A stretch of DNA of 9,341 nt from JAGLWW01 sp964640225 (GTDB taxonomy: Archaea; Aenigmatarchaeota; Aenigmatarchaeia; PWEA01; JAGHBM01), in the NCBI GenBank assembly GCA_964640225.1, contig CAZXFI010000020.1:1-9341 (forward strand). The letters run 5' to 3'. Positions 1 through 9,000 of this stretch are shown here, piece by piece; positions within the stretch are counted from its first letter, which is position 1; each line of letters starts with the position of its first letter. Under the pieces are notes generated by a model. The model made no database searches. It was given only the letters and a program-made list of their open reading frames with translations, and was not told the origin of the DNA. The translations under genes were made by a program, and so were the position numbers.

Positions 1-30
1 GCTTGATGAGGGACTGTACCACCTGGGCGG
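1..30 (-). other. Start of a further Ig-like domain (partial)
   Basis: The last ten residues in the window, PPRWYSPSSS, resemble the APKWSN and PPKLYN openings of the B-type domains. The protein therefore continues with at least one more repeat past the low-coordinate edge. Confidence 0.5.
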
Positions 31-3000
31 CTCGTTCTCCCTTGTTGTGAGCTGCATGGTGGCGTAATAGCTTGTAAGCGAGGCGTTGTAGTACCTTGAC
101 GAGTCGTTGGTTATGTTGCAGGTTATTGTTTCCGTGCCCAGGGAATTGTCGTTCCAGGTGAAGTTCGCCCAGCCGCTCTGGTTAGTCTGGACCACTCCCA
201 TGAGGTGGGTGGAGTTGTAGAAGCTCACGTTGTAGTTCTGTATCTGGAAGTTCGCGTCGTCCCTGAGCCTGCAGTAGAAAGTCACCTGGTCGCTCTGGTT
301 TATCGTCAGCGTGGAGGGCTCTGAATCAGTTACTGACACTATCCCGTAAACGTCAAAAACAAGATATTCAAGGGTCCCGTTCCCGTTGTCGTTAAGGTCA
401 TATCCGTAAATTTTTGCCACGTGCCTGCCCCTGTCCCAGCTGCTGTTCGTCTGGAGGGTTGCGTTGGTCCAGCTCCCCGAGGGGGTTATTGTTTTGTTTA
501 CCAGCTGCTCCGTCACGTTGTATTCCAGGACAGACTGCCCCATTTCCTCGGTCCAGTTCGCGTAAACCGACACGGAGTTGCCCCTGAGAACTTCCGGTGG
601 CGTGAGGTTGTAAGTCTCGTTGTAAAGCTTGGGAGGCTCATCCTCCGAGACTATTATTTTGAAAACAGAACTGTCGTTTTTCAGGAAGTCTGTGTCGTTT
701 ACCACGAACTCCACGCTCCTGTTTTCCGCGTAGCTCGTGTTTATTTCAATAACATAGTAGAATGTGGCGTTGGAGCCCACCTGCACGACGCCTCCCTGGT
801 TAGTGTTCCACGTAACGTTTCCGTCAAACGAGCCACCCGCGAACTCCGTTCCGTTGTCGTACCATACGTCTGCCGGCGTCACGTTCCAGTTTTCCAGGAA
901 CCCGTGCCATATCTGGGAATCGGATATGTCCCACGGTGCTGCGCTCTGGTTCTCGTTCTCCAGAAGAAACTCAACCCTGTAAATTTTTTCCGTGTAAAGC
1001 TCAAATGTCTTGTTCGTGCCGTAATCCATTAACAGGCTTGTGTTGGTGTGCTTGTCACCAGCCTCGGTAACGTCGTAAATTGTTATGTTGCTCAGCTTGA
1101 TCAGGGAGTCCGGGGGAGTTATGTTGAAGTTGTAGTAGCCTATGAAATAGGTTCCGTTTGAAGTCTCCAGTATGTTTCCTTCCGGGTCCGTGAGGGCTAT
1201 CCATGCCCTGTATGTGTCGTTGTCGTTCCTGTCCGTGTTCCATTCCTCCCAGATTGTGTCAAGGTCAAGGTGGCCGAAGGAGGTTATGTTCCTTCTTGTC
1301 TGGGTTGATGTGTCATCCAGTATCACCTCCATGTCGTCCCAGCCCGTGTCCGTCTGCACCTGCACTTTCATGAGCAGGTAGCCCGACGTGTTCACGTCTA
1401 TCCAGTTCAGGAAGCCGGGAGTCTTGTAGTTTTCCTGTCCCGCCTCCACGGTTATGCTCGACGCGCTCGCGGTTATCTCCCCGTAACCCGAGGAACCCAC
1501 GTTTGAGTCCGTATAATAAAGGCGGTAGCTCTTTTCCTGGTAGGCGGAGAGCGTGACGTTGAAAACAACCGTGGCGTTGGTGTAGTAGTTTCCATCATAT
1601 GTAGCGTTCTTTACCCAGGAATGAACCTGGATTCCCGTTGAATTGTAAATCCTGACGGAGTTGTTGTAGGCGTGGTGATACGGGAATGTCACGTTTATCT
1701 CAACGGGCTCCTGGCTCCTGGGCGTCCCGCTTTCCTCGGTCACGTTGATTTCTTTCCTGTACACCCAGGATGGGTTAAGCCAGTCGTCAAACCTTTCTTC
1801 CAGGCCCACATCCTCGTTCGGCCCGTAGGAGTCCTCCTCGGTCTCTATCCTTATTATGCCGGAAGCCTCCAGTTCAAACTCATAATCCCCGCTGCTTATG
1901 GAGTTGCCTACGGTGTCGTTGGCCCACACGTAATACGTGTAGGTGCCCAGCTCCCATGTGTGGTTGAACTCCCCCCTGTACGGGGCTCCCTGCGCCTCGC
2001 CGTAGCTCAGCAGGCCGTCCGTCTGCGAGTAATGGTCCGCCTTCACCCATGCCTGCGACCGCGTTGCGTTGGAATAGCGGATTTCATCCATTGTGCCGTT
2101 TAGGTTGTTCATATAACCGTCCCCTATCATGAAGGGGTCGGTGCCCTTGGCGGGCTGCCTGTCCGAGGGATAAGTGTCGCTGTTTGCCGGGCTGCCGTCA
2201 AGATAGGACTGCATCGCCCTGGTGGTGACATTCCTTGATATGCACACGTGGTACCAGGTTCCGTCCTGGAAGGTGCCCCCGCCCAGCGCTGTCCATGAGT
2301 AATAGCTGCTGCCCGTGCCGTGGTAGTAGCTCAGGCTTCTCCCGGGCTCCTGCGTCAGGGTGAACTCGTCCATGTAGTCCTTGCCCAGGGGATTCTTCCT
2401 GCTGCTGGAAACGCTCTCCGGCCTGACCCAGTAGCATATTGTCATGCTCCCGTTGACCTGCATGGTGGGGTCGTTGCCGCAGTTCAGGTCGTCGTCTATT
2501 CCGTCCAGCTCGTCCGCCCCGTCAACCATTCCGGTTACGTTTTCATCGCCGTCATACCCATTCTGGGAGCAGTTGTTCCCGTACTGGGTGGAGTCGTAGC
2601 GTGTTCCCGTGCTCTCCTGCAGGTGCTGCACCATAACGTATTTGGAATTCCAAACCCCACTGGCGTTCTGCCCGTCCTCAGCTTCGCTGTTCCCGTAGTA
2701 CATCCAGAAAGTGGTATTGTAAGAGCTGGACACGATGGGGATGCGGACCCAGACGTAGGAATCGCCGGACTTGTCCCAGGACTCTATTTCATAAGGCAGT
2801 TTAGTGGTGTTGTCGGAAGCCACGAACCTCATATCCTCCCCGTTGGCCACGAATCTGGAATAGTCTATTTTTGAAGAGTTCAGCTTCACCAGCGCGGGGA
2901 AGTCCTCCAGGTCCTCGTCTACCCTGTTGCTGTCCACGGTAATTTCCTTTCTGTAACTCCAGGAACCGTTCCACCATGTTTCATCCGTGTAGTTCTCCAT

Positions 3001-6000
3001 TTCAATCCAGTGCTCCGCGGCGCCCGGTGTCTCCACGTGGCTCCTTACGGATTCCACGCCGTCCTGGTCCAGCACGCGGGCCGTGACGTTGACGGGGTAC
3101 CCGTAGCCAGCCACGGATGGCACGGTCCCCACGTCAGTGATTTGCGGGTTGTCGTGCACGGTCAGGTTTGTGTAGTTGTAAGAGGCAAAGGTAAAGCAGG
3201 GGCTTCCTGTCTGTGTGTGGTTTATATTAACGGTGTAGTTTCCTATGGAGAGGCCCAGCGGTATCTGGTGGTAGGCGGTGGCCACTCCGGAACTGTTTGT
3301 CAGCGCAGAGTCTATGTATTCGTCCTCAAAGTAGAAGCTTACATACTCGCCTGTAACCGGCCCGCCGGTATCGTTGTAGACAAGCTTTCCCGTGAGCTTC
3401 ACGGTTTCCCCTAGATTCGGAGTGCTGTCGTTGCTCCAAGGCTCTATGATTCTCGTCTGGCCCCATACTTCTATTTCGGGCTTGTTCAGGTCGTCAAAGC
3501 CGTTTGACGAGGAGGACTTGAGGGTAACTACGTTAGAGCCCAGGGCCGAGCCGCTGCCCACGCTGACAGTCATGTTGTTCCACCCGATTTCCGAGGGGCT
3601 TATGTTGCCAAGGAACACGTTCAGCACGCCGCTGGTGTTGGTCCACCCCGAGGGCAGTGTGTAATTGAGCCACACATTGGTTATGTTGCCGCTTCCCAGA
3701 GTGTTGTTTACGTAGGTTGTGAGGTTCACGGAGTAGCTCCTGGTGGCGTTGTCCGGGTAATTGTAAGGGACTATCTGCAGTCCGGGAGACCTTACCTGAA
3801 GAATCTGGCTTCCCAGTTCGTGCCATTCCCTGGTTTCCATTCCGGGGTTAACGTAAGTGAGGTTTCCGGTTATGTTGTAATCGTCCACGGGAGTGGACAT
3901 GTTGGTGGTTATAAGGAAGGACGCTTCCCACCAGTTTCCGCTGGCGTCGGAATCGTAGTCCAGAAGTCCGTCAGTCTGCGAATAATGGTCGGCCTTTATC
4001 CAGGCCTCGCTCCTGGTCACGTTGGAGTATCTTATTTCATCCATCATACCGTTGTAGTTTTGCTCGTAAGCGTCGCCTATCATGAAGGGATAGGAGCCCT
4101 GGGTCGGCGGCTGGGAGCTGGGGTAAGTGCTTGTCCTGTTCAGGCTCCCGTTGACGAAGGATTTCATACCCCTGTCTGTAATGTTTCTGGTCACGCATAC
4201 GTGATACAGCTCGTCGTCCACGAGAGTTCCCCCGGCCAAGGCGCCCCACGCGTAATAGTTGGACCTCGTGGTGCCGTGGTAATAGCTCAGGGAACCTGAA
4301 GTCTCCTGGGTGAAAACGAACTCGTCCCCGTAGTCCTTTCCCAGCGGGTTCTGCCTGCCGCTGCCCACGTTTCCAGGATTAACCCAGAAGCATATGGTCA
4401 TGCTCCCGTCAACCTGCAGGCTGGGGTCGTTGCCGCAGTCTATGTCATCGTCTGTCCCGTCCAGCTCGTCCGCCCCGTCCACGGGTCCTTCGGCGCTCGT
4501 GTTGCCGTTGCCGTTGTTGTCATCCCACGTGCCGTCGTTCCCGTACCGGGTGGAATCGTAATGGATTCCTCCGTCCGACGGATTTTCGTTCAAATGCTGG
4601 ACCAGCACGTAGTCCGGGTCCCAGACTCCGGAAGCGTTCTGTCCGTCCTCCGCCCCGCTGTTCCCGTAGTACATCCAGAAGCTTGTGTTGGTCGTGCTGT
4701 AAACGTAAGGCAACGCAACCCATACGTAGGAGTCTCCCGTTTCGTCCCATAACTCTATCTCGTGCGGGAGCTGGGTGGCGTTGTCCGAAGCCACGAACCT
4801 AAGGTCCTGCCCGCTGTCTTGCGTTTTGCCGTAATTTATCCTGGTTGAGTTCAGCTTCACCAGCGCGGGGAAGTCCTCCAGGTCCTCGTCTATCCTGTCG
4901 CTATCTATTGTCAATTCCTTCCTGTACCTCCAGGAGTCGTTCCACCAGTCAAATCCCTTCTGCACGCTACCTGCAACACAAGACTGGCCGGACTGGCCGG
5001 TAAGGTTGCAGGAGCAGTTTATTCCAAGCGCGTCGGGGCAGTTTATGGTAACGTTGACATCAGTCACATTAGCGCTCCACGGGTTTATCACGGTGAAATT
5101 GTATACGGAGCTGTTACCCCTGTAAATCTGGGCGGGGTCAAGGGAGGAGAATACCTTGTTCTTCAGGTTGTGCACGGTAAACGCAAAGGAAGTGTTGAAC
5201 GATGCGTTTGCGTTTTCCGCCTCCATTGTTATGTTCCAGTTGAAGGTGTAGGTTCCAGTGGTGGCGTTTTCCGGAACGTTGTATCCGGAAGTTGAATTGT
5301 CAAAAGTGGCAAAGCAGTAGCTGCCTTCGGTTATGTTGTAGCACTGCTTGGTCTCATCCGGTCCCCACCACACCTTCTGCCCGTCCTTGAGTATGTTAAG
5401 GGTGAGGTTCGCGTCTATGGCGTCCGACTGCAGGCTTTGTATGGTTATGTCCATCCACGCTATGTTGTCCCCGACCTCGTACTCGTTTATTGAATAATTG
5501 TAAAGGTTCTCGTGAGTCACGTCAGTTATGTTGAATATGGGAGAAACTATCTGAAACTCATCCGTGTCCATGAGGTACGCCCCGTCATCGTTCTGTAGCA
5601 TATCCCCTTTGTAGTCGGCAAAGTAAGCGATAATCCTGTAGTCTCCGGCGGGCTCCATTCCCGTGTTCCACCCGCTTCCCTCCCCGGGCCCGTTCCATAT
5701 TGGGGCCAAGTCAAGGTAGTTTGCGCCGCTCACGTTCCTCTTTTTGCCGTAACCCACGTCATTTACCACGATGTCTATGGTGTTCCAGGTGACGCCGGTT
5801 TTTTTCTGGGCTTTCATAACGAGATAGCCTGTCGCATCCGTGGATCCCTTGTTCCTGAGCATGGAGCCTGAAAACTCCTCGCTGCCGGTGGTCTCCACGC
5901 TCGGCTGGGCCCTTATATATTTTCTCCCCTTTACCCAGTCCACGCTGACGTCGTCATCATCCCCGCTGTTCCTTATCACGTAAGGCAGGTCGTAGCTGTC

Positions 6001-9000
6001 GTGTGCCGCGCCGCTGTAGGTTCTTCCAGAGCCCCCGTCAAAGAACCATTCTATGTGCCCGTCGGTCCATTCTATCCTGTAGGTGTGATACTGGTCGTCA
6101 AGGTTTATCTGCCCGTTGAGGCCTATTGCGTCGGTTCCCATCCTCTGGTATGCATTGTTGCCGGAGGAGAAAAGTATCCAGTCCCCGCTCTCCACTGCCG
6201 GGCCTCCTATCCATCCCCACCAGGTGTACGCGTTTCCCGCGGGGTTCCAGTGCACTGATGCCTCAAACACAGTCTTCGGGTAATCGGTTTTAGTGCCTAT
6301 GCCCTCCGCGGCATCCAGGATTACCGCTCCTCCGGCCACGTGCGGGGAGCCGGCCGTGTCCCATACTCCCGTGTCCAGCCCGTCGCTGAAGTCGTCCCAG
6401 AAAAGGTATATTGCAGAGCGGTTTTGGTCCGGGTCGGGGGAATTCTGATTCCCGTAATACAGCCAGTAGTTGTCGTCAAAGCCGGAGCCTGTTATGTTTT
6501 CCTGGCAGGCAAACCAAATCTCGGCGGTGGTTGAATTCAGGGAAGTCTCGTTTACCCAGTCCAGAACCACCCAGTCCGCGGAGGTGCTGTTGTACCACAC
6601 CACCCGCAGGTCTTTTCCGGATTCCATCAGCTTGCCTCCTTCCATAAGGCTTTGCGTGTCAATGGATAGGTTAAGGGAGTAGCCTTCCTCCAGGACCAGC
6701 GAATCGTTGTTGTTGGTGACATTGATTCTCTGTCTGTAGTCCCAGGTGCCGTTCCACCAATCGGATACGGCGCTGCTCAAGTTCACTTCCCGGTTTACCC
6801 CGTAGGAGGAATTTAACGTGGACGCGTAAAGGTCCCCGTCAAATACCACGCTAAAGTTTGCAGGCCCTTCCGTGGCGTTTATGCCGTTGGTGTTGTTGGC
6901 GAATACGGTGACGTTGTGCGTGCCCCACTGCCAGGTGTCAGTGAAGTTGTAATCATAAATGTCCGGGGTGCTGTTGGTCATGACAAAGTTTGCCGTGGTT
7001 TCGTTCGGGTAAGTTACCCAGGCCTCTACCGTGTCCACCCCGTCTTCGTTGGTCACGTTGGCGCTTATTATCACTCCGTGGCCGTAGCCCACTTCTTGTG
7101 GCGTCAGGGTAACGTTCGTTATCTCGGGCGGGGCGGTTACCTCAAACGATTTCTGCGAGCTTGCCTGTGACTCGTATCCTGTTTTCTCCCCGTAACACTT
7201 CCAGTAAATCGTGCCGGATTCCGAGGGTTCGTAATGCACTTCGTAGCGCGAGGAGGTGGAGTTGTACAGGTCGGCCGTGTAGTTGGTAAGGCCGGACTTG
7301 TTTATCTCAAAGGTCACGTTGGCGCTGAGGACGTCCTGGCCGTTTTTAGCTCTCTCGTAGTCGCACCAGAGCGTGACATTCTGGCCAACCACCGCCTGCC
7401 CCGCAACCTTTCCCGCGGATATCTGGGTTTGGGCAAGCTGCACGGTGAAGTTCATGAGGCCGGTCACGTTTCCAAGCCCGTTCGTGTCGTTGGCGTAAAT
7501 CCTCCAGAAGACGTTCGTTCCCACGGTAACCGACTCGTTCTGCCACTCAAACTCCGTTGTTGTTGGCCCCTGCCCGCTGAGGTCTACGGGGGAGGAGTAA
7601 ACCGTCTTGTTTTTCCACTCCCCTGTCTCGTTGGTTTCAAGCCATGCCCAGTCAAGGTTGGCGTTGTCAGTCCAGGTGGCCTTGAGTTCCATGGTTTCCC
7701 CTGTTTCCGGCTTTTCCTCTATGTAGCCCTTGACGTTCTGCTCCTGGTTGGACCATTTGGGAGCTTGGCTGTCCAGCAGCACGGTAAGGGTCCGGTTGGC
7801 CCAGTTGTTTTCGGTTTCATTGTAGTAGAGCGAAGAGCTGTCCGTGATGTTGCACGTTATGTTGTAGACGCCCACTATGGACTCGGTGAACGATTTCTTT
7901 GCCCAGCCGCTTGAGTTGGTGAGGCCGGTGCCTAGGGGGGTCCCGTTCTTGAAGAAGCTTACAGTGTAGCCGCTTATCGGCTGCAGGGAATCCTGGTCCC
8001 TGACCCTGCAGTACATGGTGGCGGACTGGGTCTGGTAAATAACAGAGCTGGAGATGGAGGACTCGTTTATCTCGGACCTGCCCCACACGTTTATGCTCCT
8101 CTGCTCCGAGTCCGAATAGTAGTACTGCTTGTAGACTGTCAGTGTCAGGGTCTCCGGTCCTGTTGAATGCCCCGCGGGTATCTGCCAGCTTGTGTTTTCC
8201 CCGGAGGCAACGAGGCCGGTTGTGTTGGTCCAGTTGGCGCTCACGCTTATTTTCTGCCCCAGGTCGTCCCCGGTGGTTGAGTTGAGGCTTGCCGTGTCAA
8301 GCTTAGTGTACGGGGAGCCGGCCTGGGGGGTTATTATAGTGGCGTTGAGGGAACCGTATATGGTTAGGGTCTCCGAATCAGTTTCCGGATTGTTTTCCTT
8401 CGTGTAGTAATCCAAGGAGCTGTCTATCTTGCACGTGACCTCCTCCGGCCCCACTTCGTAGGAGGAGGAGTCCCAGTAGTAGGTGGCATAACCCTGCGAG
8501 TCCGTTGTGTTGGAGCCTATGACGTCAAATACCCCGTCGTAAAAACCCACTGTATACCCCTGTATTCCCTGTCCGCTGTCCTTGTCCGTTACCCTGCACC
8601 TGAGCTTTATGGTTCCTCGGGGTTGCGCTCCGCTGGGGGAAATCCAGCCAATTTTTGATATTCCGTAGACGTCAAACTCCAGGTATTCCAGGGTGTTGTT
8701 CATATTCCCGAAAGAGTCGTTCGCGTATATCTTGGCTACGTGCTTCCCTGCAACCCAGTTAGCCGCCGTGTTTATGGTGTAATTGGTCCAGTTGCCAGGG
8801 TAGGATTCGTTGTCGGCTCCGTACTGCCCAAGGGAGGAGCCGGTGGAGTTGTATTCTACGTAAGAGTAGGCCGGGGTTTCGTTCCACCTTGCGTAAACCA
8901 GAAGCGGGTCGCCCTTGTATACAAGGGTGTCGTTTATGCCGTATATGCCGTTGTAAAGCTTCGGCGCCTCAACGTCTTCCCCGGGCCATGCCACCCTGAC

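Noticed and set aside
421..1032. A plus-strand open frame of 203 codons.
   Set aside because: It is antisense to domains G2 and B2, has no recognisable motif, and overlaps another shadow frame (764-982).
3533..3826. Short minus-strand open frames in other phases (also 7817-8086, 4520-4750, 2198-2437).
   Set aside because: They overlap the main frame in a different phase and give Gln-, His- and Arg-rich peptides without domain features. The main frame is intact across each of them.
3820..4299. A plus-strand open frame of 159 codons similar to frames at 1672-2103 and 2320-2874.
   Set aside because: The similarity between these frames only reflects the duplicated modules 2 and 3 on the other strand.
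6256..6759. Possible frameshift or gene boundary where module 1 diverges from modules 2 and 3.
   Set aside because: The frame remains open and reads sensibly through WLYYGNQNSPDPDQ into FWDDFSDGLD, the normal DUF2341 to lectin junction. No stop or phase change is needed.
7234..7914. A plus-strand open frame of 226 codons, the longest closed frame in the window.
   Set aside because: It lies wholly opposite the giant minus-strand frame. Its translation is Val-, Gly- and Arg-rich with no domain pattern, as expected for a complement of Asn/Thr/Ser-rich coding DNA using AAC, ACC and GGC codons.
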